From positions 1 through 49,662 of the forward strand of contig CAMUGE010000023.1 in assembly GCA_947088345.1 (NCBI GenBank): a stretch of 49,662 nt of DNA. The letters run 5' to 3'. The notes under the pieces are model-generated. The model was not told the DNA's origin. It did no database searches and saw only the letters and a program-made list of their open reading frames with translations. The stretch is from an uncultured Roseburia sp. (lineage in GTDB: Bacteria; Bacillota; Clostridia; Lachnospirales; Lachnospiraceae). Below are positions 20,906 through 29,628 of this stretch, in pieces. Position 1 is the stretch's first letter. Each line of letters opens with the position of its first letter. Position numbers and translations under genes: made by a program.

Positions 20906-23900
20906 ATGAGAGTAGAACAGAACCAGACAGGAATAATAGAATTTTTGCAGCAGGGTACAGCAGCCCAGGAGACAGCGACGTCTGTGTTTTCCAAAGAGAA
21001 AGCGGCGGCGGAGAGTACGCAGCAGGGCTCGGCGGTCACTGTAAATATGAAAGACGTGACTTATATGAAACCGCAGGCCGAAGAAGAAAAATCTCTGGAG
21101 GAACAACTCGAGCAGGGAGCGGCAATGAATGCGCAGGACCGCAAAAATCAGATGACAGTCCTCTCAAACACGACGAGTGAGGAAGATTATGAGAAGATAC
21201 AGGAGGACGGATTTTCTCTGGATCAGTCGGCAGGCAGCACGATTATTACTGTCACGGATAAAATTAAGACGGCGCTGGCGAAAGCTGGTGTTGATATTTC
21301 AAGTTTTGGCGACGATCTGGATCTGTCTGAGATGGAGGCAATTACAGGAAGCGCAGAGTTGGCTGCACAGCTGGCCGCAGCTTTAAAACAGGCGGATTTG
21401 CCGTTGACAAAGGAAAATCAGCAGGACGCGGCCGAAGCGCTGATGCAGGCGCTTTCTCTGACCACGCCCACGGAAGGCGCAGTGAAATATATGATGGATA
21501 ATCATCTTGAGCCGACGATTCAAAATCTTTATCTGGCACAGAACAGCGGAGGCGCCGGCTATTTTGGTCCGCAGTCACAATTTGACATCTCATCCTTTAA
21601 AGAACAGGTGGAATCGGTGATCAGGGAGGCCGGTATTGCGGTAGATGAAGCTTCGCTGGCGGACAGCAGATGGCTTTTGGAACATGAGATACCATTGACG
21701 CCGGAAAATCTTCAGTATCTGCAGGATCTAAAAGGTGTGGGAACTGCTGTCTGTGATGTGGCCGAATCCACGATGTCGGAGCAGTCATGGGAGGCTGTCA
21801 GGACAATCGCGTCTTCCATTGCGGAGGCAGTTGCAGAGGGGGCGCGTCCGGCGGATGCAGTCCTTTTGGAGGGGTATAAAAACAGCGGGAAAGCGCAGAC
21901 TGCATTTGAGGCGGTAAATCAGGCGACAGACGAAGATCTTGCATATCTGGTAGATCATGATTTGGATCTGACCATACAGAATCTTAAAATTGCCGCCGCA
22001 AACAGAGGAGAGCACGGCGCTGCATCAGAGGATGGTCAAGGCGGACAGAATAAAGCGTCTGATTATACGCAAAAGGGGCTTGCACTTTTAACGGCAAAAC
22101 GTCAGTTGGAGGAGGCACGTCTCGCTATGACAGCAGAGGCTAACTATGCGCTTCTGAAAAAGGGGATTTCGATTGACACAAAACCTCTTGCAGAATTAGT
22201 CGATCAATTAAAGGAGGAGGAAAATTCCTATTATCGCAATCTCCTTGCGGCGGAGGGTGTAACCCCCAATGAGGAAAACGTCGCGCTGCTAAAAGAGACG
22301 ATTGAAAAGATTTCCGATATCAGGGATGTTCCGGCGTATGTGCTGGGGCAGAAATCACTTGAGATTCCTACGGTGGACTCTGTTCACAGTACAGGAATGG
22401 CGCTGAAAGATACGTTTGAACGTGCAAACGAGCGATACGAGACGCTGATGACGGCTCCGCGCGCTGATCTCGGCGATTCGATTAAAAAAGCATTTCGCAA
22501 TGTGGACGATCTGTTAAACGATCTGAACCTTGACACATCGGAGGCAAATCGTCGGGCTGTTCGCATACTGGCTTATAACGAACTGGAAATTACGGAAGAC
22601 GCCATTTCCAGGATGAAAGAGGCTGACGAGAAAGTTCAGCGTGTTTTTGCCAATTTAACTCCTGCTGTAGTTACAAAAATGGTTAAGGACGGAATCAATC
22701 CGCTTTCCATGGATTTTGACAGTTTAAACAGGACAGCTGAGCAGATTCGTTTGTCGTCAGGGGAAGAGGAGGCAGAGAAATTCAGTGAGTACCTCTGGAA
22801 ACTGGAACAGAATCAAAAAATCAGTGAACAGGAGCGCGCCTCGTACATAGGTATTTATCGACTGATCCATCAGGTTGAAAGCAGCGACGGTGCGGCGATC
22901 GGCGCATTGGTGCACCAGGGAGCAGAGTTTACAATGAAAAATCTCTTGACTGCTGTGCGGTCGGAGAAAAAGAGCGGAAAGGTTGATATATCAGTAGATG
23001 ATACAGCGGGAAGCATAGAGTCGGCAGGCTATAAAGGGGCTTCGATTACAGAGCAGATTGAAGCGGCTTATCAGATGAACTGTATCAAAGATGTAACGGA
23101 AGTATTGTCACCGGAGAGCATGCGAGATGTGCTGCAGAAAACTAAGGACTGGCAGGAGATGACGCCGGAGCAGTTAAAAGAGGCGCTTCTTCATGCGCCA
23201 CAGGATGAAAGCGCCGACGCATCATACTGCAGAGAACAGCTCGATATGCTAAAGCAATGTGCGGCGGCTTCGAAAGATGTGTACGAGGCGCTGGAGAAAT
23301 ATGATATTCCAAATACGGTGAACAATATTCTTGCACTGGAGGCAATGCGCGCGGACGGAAATAAGATGTTTCGAAAGATCTTCGGGTCCGGTTTAAAGGA
23401 CTCGGATGACAAAGTCGGTGTGGAAGATATTGAAAAGATAAAAGAAGAGTTGATAAAAGAGTTTGGTGAGGCAGTATCTGAACCGGAGGAGATGGCCATT
23501 GCGCAGGAGAAATTAGGCGAATTGGCAGAAAATGTAATGAAAGGAATGATTACTGACGGCGAGGTTACCAGTATAGACGTTCGTGAAATGAGGCTTTTTT
23601 CGGCGCAGTTGTCTGTCAACAGTCTTCTTGCAAAACAGGAGAAGTATTCCGTGCCTGTGATGGTAAATGGCGGTGTTGTAAACGTATCACTAAAAATTGT
23701 CAGGGGAGTCGACAAAAAAGGCATTGTGGATATTATGATGGAAAGCGAGCTGAGGGGAAAAATTGCAGCTACTTTTCAGGCGAAAGAGGATGGAATCAGC
23801 GGATTTTTGGCAACGGATAATCCCGGGACAAAGGCGCTTTTTGAAGAAAATGCAAGTCAGCTAACAGAGAGTATATTCGGCCAGGGCGGAGAAAATACGG

Positions 23901-24070
23901 ATATGCATTATGCATATGTAAAGGATCTGGATTTTGATCATTTTTCGACCGGGAGATTTGGAGAGAAAGCGAAAGAGCAGGAATCCGGGGACGAAAGCTA
24001 CCGCGTACAGACAACGCGGCTGTACCATATCGCGGAAAGCTTTATCCGTCAGATTCGTTCCATTGTGTAA
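20906..24070 (+). CDS. Large helical-repeat protein, DUF6240-like with FliK-like C-terminus
   Basis: 1054 residues, no signal peptide or membrane helix. A degenerate motif recurs through the protein: LLEHEIPLTPENLQYLQDLK, LVDHDLDLTIQNLKIAA, LVHQGAEFTMKNLLTAV, LEKYDIPNTVNNILALEAM, MMDNHLEPTIQNLYLAQ. This matches my memory of the DUF6240 family in Lachnospiraceae. The last ~140 residues (QEKYSVPVMVNGGVVNVSL, then GKIAATFQAKEDGISGFL) resemble the FliK C-terminal domain, in which beta strands are followed by a helix. A flagellar hook or secretion role is inferred, also from the upstream sigma-D-like promoter. Start ATG with GCAGGGG 5 bases upstream. Confidence 0.75.
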   Translation: MRVEQNQTGIIEFLQQGTAAQETATSVFSKEKAAAESTQQGSAVTVNMKDVTYMKPQAEEEKSLEEQLEQGAAMNAQDRKNQMTVLSNTTSEEDYEKIQEDGFSLDQSAGSTIITVTDKIKTALAKAGVDISSFGDDLDLSEMEAITGSAELAAQLAAALKQADLPLTKENQQDAAEALMQALSLTTPTEGAVKYMMDNHLEPTIQNLYLAQNSGGAGYFGPQSQFDISSFKEQVESVIREAGIAVDEASLADSRWLLEHEIPLTPENLQYLQDLKGVGTAVCDVAESTMSEQSWEAVRTIASSIAEAVAEGARPADAVLLEGYKNSGKAQTAFEAVNQATDEDLAYLVDHDLDLTIQNLKIAAANRGEHGAASEDGQGGQNKASDYTQKGLALLTAKRQLEEARLAMTAEANYALLKKGISIDTKPLAELVDQLKEEENSYYRNLLAAEGVTPNEENVALLKETIEKISDIRDVPAYVLGQKSLEIPTVDSVHSTGMALKDTFERANERYETLMTAPRADLGDSIKKAFRNVDDLLNDLNLDTSEANRRAVRILAYNELEITEDAISRMKEADEKVQRVFANLTPAVVTKMVKDGINPLSMDFDSLNRTAEQIRLSSGEEEAEKFSEYLWKLEQNQKISEQERASYIGIYRLIHQVESSDGAAIGALVHQGAEFTMKNLLTAVRSEKKSGKVDISVDDTAGSIESAGYKGASITEQIEAAYQMNCIKDVTEVLSPESMRDVLQKTKDWQEMTPEQLKEALLHAPQDESADASYCREQLDMLKQCAAASKDVYEALEKYDIPNTVNNILALEAMRADGNKMFRKIFGSGLKDSDDKVGVEDIEKIKEELIKEFGEAVSEPEEMAIAQEKLGELAENVMKGMITDGEVTSIDVREMRLFSAQLSVNSLLAKQEKYSVPVMVNGGVVNVSLKIVRGVDKKGIVDIMMESELRGKIAATFQAKEDGISGFLATDNPGTKALFEENASQLTESIFGQGGENTDMHYAYVKDLDFDHFSTGRFGEKAKEQESGDESYRVQTTRLYHIAESFIRQIRSIV

Positions 24071-24093
24071 ACATTGTTTAGACAGTGTTTTAC
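24067..24093. terminator. Weak hairpin between convergent genes
   Basis: GTAAACATTG and CAGTGTTTTAC form an imperfect stem between the ends of the 20906 gene and the amidase gene. It lacks a long T run, so function is uncertain. Confidence 0.35.
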
Positions 24094-24851
24094 GTTACAG
24101 GCAGAAGCTGTTCTGCTTTCAGGTAATCAAGTATTCCAAGATAGATGGCGTTTACAATTTTCGATTGATAATCAGCATCCAGCAGCAGATCTGCTTCAAT
24201 CGGATTACTTAAAAACCCACATTCTACAATTATTGTAGGTGTGGGTGTTTTTTTGAGCAGATAGTAGCTTTCGTTTGCTTTTGCCATTCGTTTGTTGGAT
24301 GGGTCAAGATTGGCGATCAGACTGTTTTGCATGGTATCGGCCAGTTTTTTTCCTTCTGTGGACTGACCGTAGTAGAATACCTGCGCGCCTTTAATATCGG
24401 ATGTCGTATAGCTGTTTTGATGAATGCTGACCGTAAAGAGAGGATTTGCCTCTGTAATTCGTTCGCAACGATTCTGCATATCGGATACTTTCATGTTTTT
24501 TACATTATCGTCCGACAGGCTGATATCAGAATCGCGTGTCATAACAACAGATATGGATTCCTCGCAAGAAAGTGTTTCCTTTAACTGCAGGGCAATCGCA
24601 AGATTGATATCTTTTTCCAGCGCTTTGTTGACGCCTACTTTACCCGGATCAAAGCCTCCATGTCCGGGGTCGATTACAATGCAGACGGTGTTCCCTTTGT
24701 TCTTATTCTGTGTGTTGCTGTTTTGCTGTGTGTGATCGGGCGTTACTTTTTCGCTGGATACATAGGCGGCGCTCTGCCTCGCAAGGAAAAATGCGGCGAT
24801 AATCAGGCAGACTGCCATCACCAATTCAATTTTTTTGGCGAGATGATTCAT
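24090..24851 (-). CDS. N-acetylmuramoyl-L-alanine amidase (Amidase_3, CwlD-like)
   Basis: 253 residues. One N-terminal membrane helix or signal anchor (about 8-24), a short Asn/Gln-rich linker, then an Amidase_3 domain: zinc His in VIDPGHGGFDPG (His64), second His in TVSIHQNSY (about 146), and catalytic Glu in IIVECGFLSNP (about 218). It cleaves the amide bond between muramic acid and the stem peptide outside the membrane. CwlD acts in spore cortex synthesis, and this short single-domain form fits, but vegetative roles are possible. Its GGGG ribosome site lies inside a 16-bp hairpin (see 24854-24906). The GH18-type gene is 67 bases upstream on the same strand. Confidence 0.9.
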   Translation of the reverse strand: MNHLAKKIELVMAVCLIIAAFFLARQSAAYVSSEKVTPDHTQQNSNTQNKNKGNTVCIVIDPGHGGFDPGKVGVNKALEKDINLAIALQLKETLSCEESISVVMTRDSDISLSDDNVKNMKVSDMQNRCERITEANPLFTVSIHQNSYTTSDIKGAQVFYYGQSTEGKKLADTMQNSLIANLDPSNKRMAKANESYYLLKKTPTPTIIVECGFLSNPIEADLLLDADYQSKIVNAIYLGILDYLKAEQLLPVT

Positions 24852-24853
24852 AT

Positions 24854-24906
24854 TTTTCCCCGTTTTCCGTTATTTTTTATATAAGTTATTCGGAAAATGG
24901 GGAAAA
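24854..24906 (-). promoter_or_regulatory. Hairpin sequestering the amidase ribosome site
   Basis: On the minus strand TTTTCCCCATTTTCCG pairs with CGGAAAACGGGGAAAA over 16 positions with one mismatch. The second arm ends 2 bases before the amidase ATG and contains the GGGG ribosome site. Confidence 0.7.
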
Positions 24907-24918
24907 TATGATTTTTAG

Positions 24919-26766
24919 CTAATTGATATATTTGATGATGGTATCCCAGACGTCACTGCTTTCTAAACCGAGTTTCCAAAAAGCGCCGCCCGCTAGATTG
25001 TACTCTTTGAGAACTTTCAGTTTTTCTTCCAGAGATACCGCGTTTTCTATCCAGATTTTATAAGTGATCCCGTCGTTTACATATTCGGCATAATATTGTC
25101 CATCTGCATCAGACCAGACAGGCGTTATGGCATTTGCAGAAAGTAGTTTTGCAATCTCGTTCATATTGGTAGCATAACTGTCAAGTGTAAACAGCTGGTA
25201 GCTGTCAGCAAAGTCTTCCTCATCCGCAGCGTTATCGGCTGTCGCATCATCCATATTCTGGTCATTGTTATTGTCAGCCGGGTTTTCATTGTTATCATTT
25301 GTGTTGTCCGGATTCTGCGCGGCGTTATCCGGGCTTTCGCCCTGTTCGGCGGGCAGTGGAGTTTCGCTCCATACTCTGGTGTAAAACGGCATACCCAGTA
25401 TAATCTGTTCAGCCGGTACTTCATTCAATGTGTTTTGTACGCCCTCGGTCACAAAGCCGATTGATGCGACAGATCCTGCCTCGTCGCAGCCGGCATAATG
25501 TTCGTCATAGGCCATGATTGCGATATAATCTGCAAAAAGCGCCTGCTCGGCACGGTTGTAAAAAGCAGTGTAATCGGTCGGCACATAGTTGTCGACGGAG
25601 AGCACAATATTGTTAGCTTCACATTTTAACGAGAGTTCACGGATAAACTGTACATATGCGTCGCCGGCTTCCGGTTTCAATGCTTCAAGATCAACATTAA
25701 TGCCGTCCAGATTGAACTGGATTGCTGCGGAGATCAGATTGTTTACCAGTGTCTCGCGGCGTGAAGTATAGGTAAGTACTTCTGTTGTGTTGACTTCTTT
25801 ATTTTCCAGGTTGCTCACAAGCGCCCATACTTCTACCTGATGCTGGTGGCAGTAATCCACGTAATCTTTGCTTGCAAGAGACGCAATATTTCCATTGTTG
25901 TCATTGAGATAAAACCAGGTTGGGGATATTACGTTGAGACCTTTGCTGTTTGGAAGAACGGTGCTAATCGTGCTGTTTGCTGTTTCGGATGTAACCTGAT
26001 GCCAGCCCATATTGATTTTAAAATCCTTTTTAATATGAGAGAACGATTCCTGCACGTATTCACTGACAGCTGTTTTTACGGTTGTTTCGCTCAGTAATTT
26101 GGAGCGAACATATCCGATAATGCCGTCGGCTGTCGCAACCTTGGTCCATTTTTCGTCCGGTGTAAGGACGATAACCTCCGACTCTTTTAAGAGATCAGTG
26201 AGGATTGGGCTTTTGATACCTCCCTGGTAGCGAAGCTGCGTATCCTTTTTAATAACAGCAGTCTCATAATCACCCCATTCGCTGGTCATCACGATACGAT
26301 GGGGGTTATTGTATACTACATAATTAAAATCAGAATATTGTTTGACAAAGTCAAGCGCTACATACGTTTGATCCGCATCTGCTTTTACGATAGGGTGATC
26401 AAAAGGAATGGTATCTTTTGTCACTGTGTATTGTGATTCTCCTGCATGTACCGTTATCAAGTCGGATGAAGTTGTGTAACGCAATATATTTTCGTTATAA
26501 TCCCAGTAAAAACGGGGATTAAAAGATTTTACCATATCATAGTCCAGGTATATAACATTGTTTTCCACTCTTGCTTTTGTATCAAGCAGCTTGTGATCAA
26601 GTATAATGGCGGCCTCGTCTTGTGAGGACATGCTGTAATAGTCGTTTAAATCCTGTCGTTCTTTGGTCGGCGTATATTTTTCAATCAGATTTCCCAGTGC
26701 GATAAAAAGTAAAATGACAACGATCAATACGCCCACGGCAATAAATGGTATGATTTTTTTCTTCAT
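24919..26766 (-). CDS. GH18-type glycoside hydrolase, membrane-anchored (YaaH/YdhD-like)
   Basis: 615 residues. An N-terminal membrane helix (about 5-26) is followed by a region like the copper-amine-oxidase N-terminal domain (about 30-165), an SH3-like segment (about 165-230: VIVLTPDEKWTKVATADGII), and a GH18 barrel (about 245-600). The GH18 signature DGINVDLEAL carries the catalytic Glu. An Asn/Asp-rich insert of about 50 residues (SPDNAAQNPDNTNDNNEN) interrupts the barrel. Relatives act on spore cortex or peptidoglycan during germination; that role is inferred. A promoter precedes it and the amidase gene follows. Confidence 0.88.
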   Translation of the reverse strand: MKKKIIPFIAVGVLIVVILLFIALGNLIEKYTPTKERQDLNDYYSMSSQDEAAIILDHKLLDTKARVENNVIYLDYDMVKSFNPRFYWDYNENILRYTTSSDLITVHAGESQYTVTKDTIPFDHPIVKADADQTYVALDFVKQYSDFNYVVYNNPHRIVMTSEWGDYETAVIKKDTQLRYQGGIKSPILTDLLKESEVIVLTPDEKWTKVATADGIIGYVRSKLLSETTVKTAVSEYVQESFSHIKKDFKINMGWHQVTSETANSTISTVLPNSKGLNVISPTWFYLNDNNGNIASLASKDYVDYCHQHQVEVWALVSNLENKEVNTTEVLTYTSRRETLVNNLISAAIQFNLDGINVDLEALKPEAGDAYVQFIRELSLKCEANNIVLSVDNYVPTDYTAFYNRAEQALFADYIAIMAYDEHYAGCDEAGSVASIGFVTEGVQNTLNEVPAEQIILGMPFYTRVWSETPLPAEQGESPDNAAQNPDNTNDNNENPADNNNDQNMDDATADNAADEEDFADSYQLFTLDSYATNMNEIAKLLSANAITPVWSDADGQYYAEYVNDGITYKIWIENAVSLEEKLKVLKEYNLAGGAFWKLGLESSDVWDTIIKYIN

Positions 26767-26835
26767 GGAAAGCCTCTTTCTTCTTCTGAACCTTTTGCGA
26801 CTGTAACAAATTCATTTGATAGGAATACTGTGACT

Positions 26836-26863
26836 ATTTTAGCATAACCATATATAAAATCAA
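26836..26863 (-). promoter_or_regulatory. Promoter for the GH18-type gene
   Basis: On the minus strand: TTGATT (26858-26863), 16-base spacer, TAAAAT (26836-26841), about 70 bases before the start. Confidence 0.6.
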
Positions 26864-26874
26864 GTGCAAAACAA

Positions 26875-26936
26875 CCGACCCGTGTCAGGTCGGCTATTTA
26901 TTGCCGCTTTTTACAGCTATATCTGTAAAAAGCGGC
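26875..26936 (-). terminator. Double hairpin downstream of the 27015 gene
   Basis: A perfect 14-bp stem GCCGCTTTTTACAG/CTGTAAAAAGCGGC (26903-26936) and a CCGACC/GGTCGG hairpin (26875-26893) followed on the minus strand by TTGTTTTG. They probably end transcription of the 27015 gene. Confidence 0.7.
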
Positions 26937-27014
26937 GTATCTTTTCGAACAAACCAGTAATCCGGATGCTCTTCGGACATTGAGCACTCCGTATTGTTAT
27001 ACAGATAATTCGGA

Positions 27015-27242
27015 TTAATTATTATGATCCGTTTTCTCTTTCTTTATTCGGTCAAAGTGAAGTTCTTTTAACACCCCCTCGTCAAAAACATAGTCTCTCA
27101 TATAATCTGAGTGTTCGTGAAAACATAGCTGACTGGTAACAGTTTTGGAATTGCTGGGATTACCGTCAAGCCAGATGGTGATTCCCCTGTGCTCTAATGA
27201 GGACAGTTCCAAATAGAGATTTTTTTCAAGTTCGGTATCCAA
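27015..27242 (-). CDS. Small hypothetical protein
   Basis: 75 residues, not recognised. TTG start at 27242 with AGGGGG about 10 bases upstream; no ATG is available in frame near the start. The sequence is charged and soluble (ITIWLDGNPSN; SDYMRDYVFDEG), with no membrane helix. It lies just downstream of the 27337 ParA-like gene on the same strand and is followed by a double hairpin, so it may be the last gene of the kinase/ParA operon. Confidence 0.6.
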   Translation of the reverse strand: MDTELEKNLYLELSSLEHRGITIWLDGNPSNSKTVTSQLCFHEHSDYMRDYVFDEGVLKELHFDRIKKEKTDHNN

Positions 27243-27336
27243 AAATCATTCCCCCTATAAGTGATTTGCCAAAAGGAGTTTTTCGCGGGTAACAGTCGTG
27301 ATATATAATTACCGGCGCAGCACATTTACCGGTGGA

Positions 27337-27990
27337 TCAGGATACCACGTTCTGCAGAAACGGAAACAGTTCTTTTTCGATTTGAAACGGATTTTTGATA
27401 AATGGGATGCTTTGCACGGAAATATGATACTCTTTGGAGAACAAGGCGGTGGTTTTACGACTCCCCGATTGTACGAAGTATAAGATACACGGTCCGTTTT
27501 GATCTCCGAAGCAGTATTCTTTCATAAAATTTTTGTAATACGGGATTTTCCATGGCGCGAGACTTCCTAAAACCAGTTTGATATCACAGCGCAGAAATTC
27601 TGATTTCTTTGCTTCCGGGCTGCTGCCTAAATCCAGGATAAGATATTCATACCCGCGGTTTAGGAGCATGGGGACATGTTCACAGGCAACGTTTGGATAG
27701 TAATCGACGCAGCCTCTGTGAATCACTGCATCTGTCCGCTCCTTATTACAGAAAGCAATTTGTCCGCCGCGGGAGGAGATATTTTCATTGGAAAATGGGT
27801 TATCGTCAGAAAACAGACAGGATATCTCATTTCTTTCATGCAGTTCTAAGAATGCTGTTTTTTTTCTCAGTTTTGAACTGCAGAAGCAGGAAATGGCAAC
27901 AGCGAGATGTGTGACGCCACAGCCGGGGCAGCAGCCGACTATGCCAATGGTTGTGCGGGAGCGTTCCCTTTTTTTATCAATGTGAAAAAT
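27337..27990 (-). CDS. ParA/CpaE-like P-loop protein without a canonical start
   Basis: 217 residues if started at ATT 27990, where AAAGGAG (28001-28007) lies 10 bases upstream. No ATG, GTG or TTG exists in this frame between that ribosome site and the P-loop. The N-terminus TTIGIVGCCPGCGVTHLAVAI has a deviant Walker A (GCCPGCGVTH instead of GKGGxGKT). Later YLILDLGSSPEAKKSEFLRC resembles the Walker B region of CpaE/ParA. It overlaps the kinase gene by 52 bases in the -1 frame, with an A7 run in the overlap, so a frameshift fusion is an alternative. A role with the Tad pilus is inferred. Confidence 0.65.
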   Translation of the reverse strand: MFHIDKKRERSRTTIGIVGCCPGCGVTHLAVAISCFCSSKLRKKTAFLELHERNEISCLFSDDNPFSNENISSRGGQIAFCNKERTDAVIHRGCVDYYPNVACEHVPMLLNRGYEYLILDLGSSPEAKKSEFLRCDIKLVLGSLAPWKIPYYKNFMKEYCFGDQNGPCILYFVQSGSRKTTALFSKEYHISVQSIPFIKNPFQIEKELFPFLQNVVS

Positions 27991-29369
27991 TTGTTTCTTT
28001 CTCCTTTCTGCTTGGTGATGACAGAAACAAGCCGTTCCACTTCTGTTGTGGATCGGTATGGATTGTTGCCGCAGGGAAAACAGTAAACAGGAGTCTGCAG
28101 TAGCTTTGAAATGCGTCTGGCAGCCTGACGGTTGCCATAGTTGCAAATAAAAGTAATGTTTTTCTTTACTTTTATCTGTTGTGCAAAAGAGAGCGTATCT
28201 GACATATCCCAGTCGCTTCCGCATAAAATAATGCACATAAGGTCTGCCGTGTCACATTGGTAAATGGATTTTGCATTCAGGCATCCGCAGTCCTTGATGC
28301 GAATTGCATCTGACGGCAGAGGATCTTGTACATTTAAACCATAAGCAGGTATACCGTAAAAATATTTGTCTCTGTAAATGCCGTCTTTCTCTTTTAGAGA
28401 GGTATGGTATGCTGTGAGGGAATCAAAGCGGTCTGTCTGTTCGTCAGCAATATAAATGGAAGAAATTCCCTGTTTATTCAGAGCCGAAACAAACGATACT
28501 GCTATATGGGTTGCTCCTGCGCCCGGCTTGCAGCCTGCGACAAAAATGTTTCTGATGAGATGCGGATACTGTTTTTGCGCGGCCGGCCGGATGCGAAAGA
28601 GTGCATTCCGTAAATCGGCTGCCGTTTCAAATCGTTTTGTTGCGGAGTATGCCGTAGCTTTGGCGACGATCTCTGAGAGAGAGTCGGAGTAGCGAATGCC
28701 TGTGATATCAGACATGTATTGTAAAATTTTTCCGACACTGTAGATATCACAGCCTGTACTAACCGGAGAACCGGCCAGGGCTTCCGGTGCGGCAAAACCG
28801 GCAGTTCCGTAATACTGGAATTGTTTGGAAGAATCGGAAATAAATGAAGCGATTCCGAAGTCGATTAATTTTATTTGATTTCCGCATACTATAATATGCT
28901 CCGGCTTTAAATCCTGATACAGGATGGGGTATGGAGATAAATGGTGCAGATAATCTAAAATATCGCAAAGTTGGATGCAGAATTCGACTGCCGATTCTTC
29001 CGTAAAATGATCTTGGCAGGATAAATAGACGTCCAGTGAATCACCCTGAATATATTCTTCAATCATATAAATAAAAGAGTTATCCTCGTCGATATCGTAT
29101 ATAAAGGGAATACCAGGGTGTCTTAGATTTTTCAGGAGAACGGCTTCTGCAGGAAAACCGTCTTCCGAATAGAGAGAAGCTGTCAGTGCGGCGCCTTTGG
29201 GGATACACTTGATCGCACGGTAAAGCTTCAGTTTCAGATGTTCGGCAAGATATACGACGCCGCTGCTGCCGGCGCCTAATTTGGAAATGATTTTGTATTT
29301 ACCGAACAAAATAGTATCTTGTATGCAAATCCACTCCTTTCTGAAAGGTGTGTCAGATCCGCATCTCAT
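27939..29369 (-). CDS. Ser/Thr protein kinase fused to ParA/CpaE-like domain
   Basis: 476 residues if begun at ATG 29369. Kinase domain: glycine loop LGAGSSGVVYLAEH, Lys in YRAIKCI, catalytic loop LYQDLKPEHI (YQD rather than HRD, so a non-RD kinase), IDFGIAS, and GTAGFAAPE. It is followed by a P-loop-like domain opening NIFVAGCKPGAGATHIAVSF, with the GKT of Walker A replaced by GATH. There is no membrane helix or PASTA region. The promoter predicts transcription starting at about 29369, so that ATG would be leaderless; AAAGGAG at 29334-29340 points instead to ATT 29330 or ATA 29324 (461-463 residues), right before the kinase fold. It probably signals to the FHA protein of the Tad locus. Confidence 0.8.
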   Translation of the reverse strand: MRCGSDTPFRKEWICIQDTILFGKYKIISKLGAGSSGVVYLAEHLKLKLYRAIKCIPKGAALTASLYSEDGFPAEAVLLKNLRHPGIPFIYDIDEDNSFIYMIEEYIQGDSLDVYLSCQDHFTEESAVEFCIQLCDILDYLHHLSPYPILYQDLKPEHIIVCGNQIKLIDFGIASFISDSSKQFQYYGTAGFAAPEALAGSPVSTGCDIYSVGKILQYMSDITGIRYSDSLSEIVAKATAYSATKRFETAADLRNALFRIRPAAQKQYPHLIRNIFVAGCKPGAGATHIAVSFVSALNKQGISSIYIADEQTDRFDSLTAYHTSLKEKDGIYRDKYFYGIPAYGLNVQDPLPSDAIRIKDCGCLNAKSIYQCDTADLMCIILCGSDWDMSDTLSFAQQIKVKKNITFICNYGNRQAARRISKLLQTPVYCFPCGNNPYRSTTEVERLVSVITKQKGERNKFFTLIKKGNAPAQPLA

Positions 29370-29375
29370 GCATAG

Positions 29376-29404
29376 TTTATAACATGACAGAGCGATATTT
29401 GCAA
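29376..29404 (-). promoter_or_regulatory. Promoter for the kinase gene
   Basis: Minus strand: TTGCAA (29399-29404), 17-base spacer, TATAAA (29376-29381). Initiation would fall near 29369, at the first in-frame ATG. Confidence 0.65.
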
Positions 29405-29468
29405 CGACATTTGAATATATTGTGAAAAATATACAAAAAAATTTTAAGAAAAAAGCCGAAATAAGGGG

Positions 29469-29497
29469 TTTACAAATACGCGATATAGTGGCATACT
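29469..29497 (+). promoter_or_regulatory. Promoter for mecA
   Basis: TTTACA (29469-29474), 17-base spacer, CATACT (29492-29497), about 130 bases before mecA and divergent from the kinase promoter. The leader contains ATGCC/GGCAT and CTGCAG/CTGCAG inverted repeats. Confidence 0.6.
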
Positions 29498-29628
29498 TTA
29501 CTTCAAATAGACATTTGTTTTTAATAGTAGATACAGTAAATAGTTTTCCGGTAAAAGACAAAATATGCCATCCGGCATAAGGATGATACGCTGCAGCAAG
29601 CTGCAGGCAACGGAAAGGCGTGATATTT

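Noticed and set aside
28404-28692. Plus-strand frames over the kinase gene
   Set aside because: Shadows opposite clearly conserved kinase and P-loop sequence.
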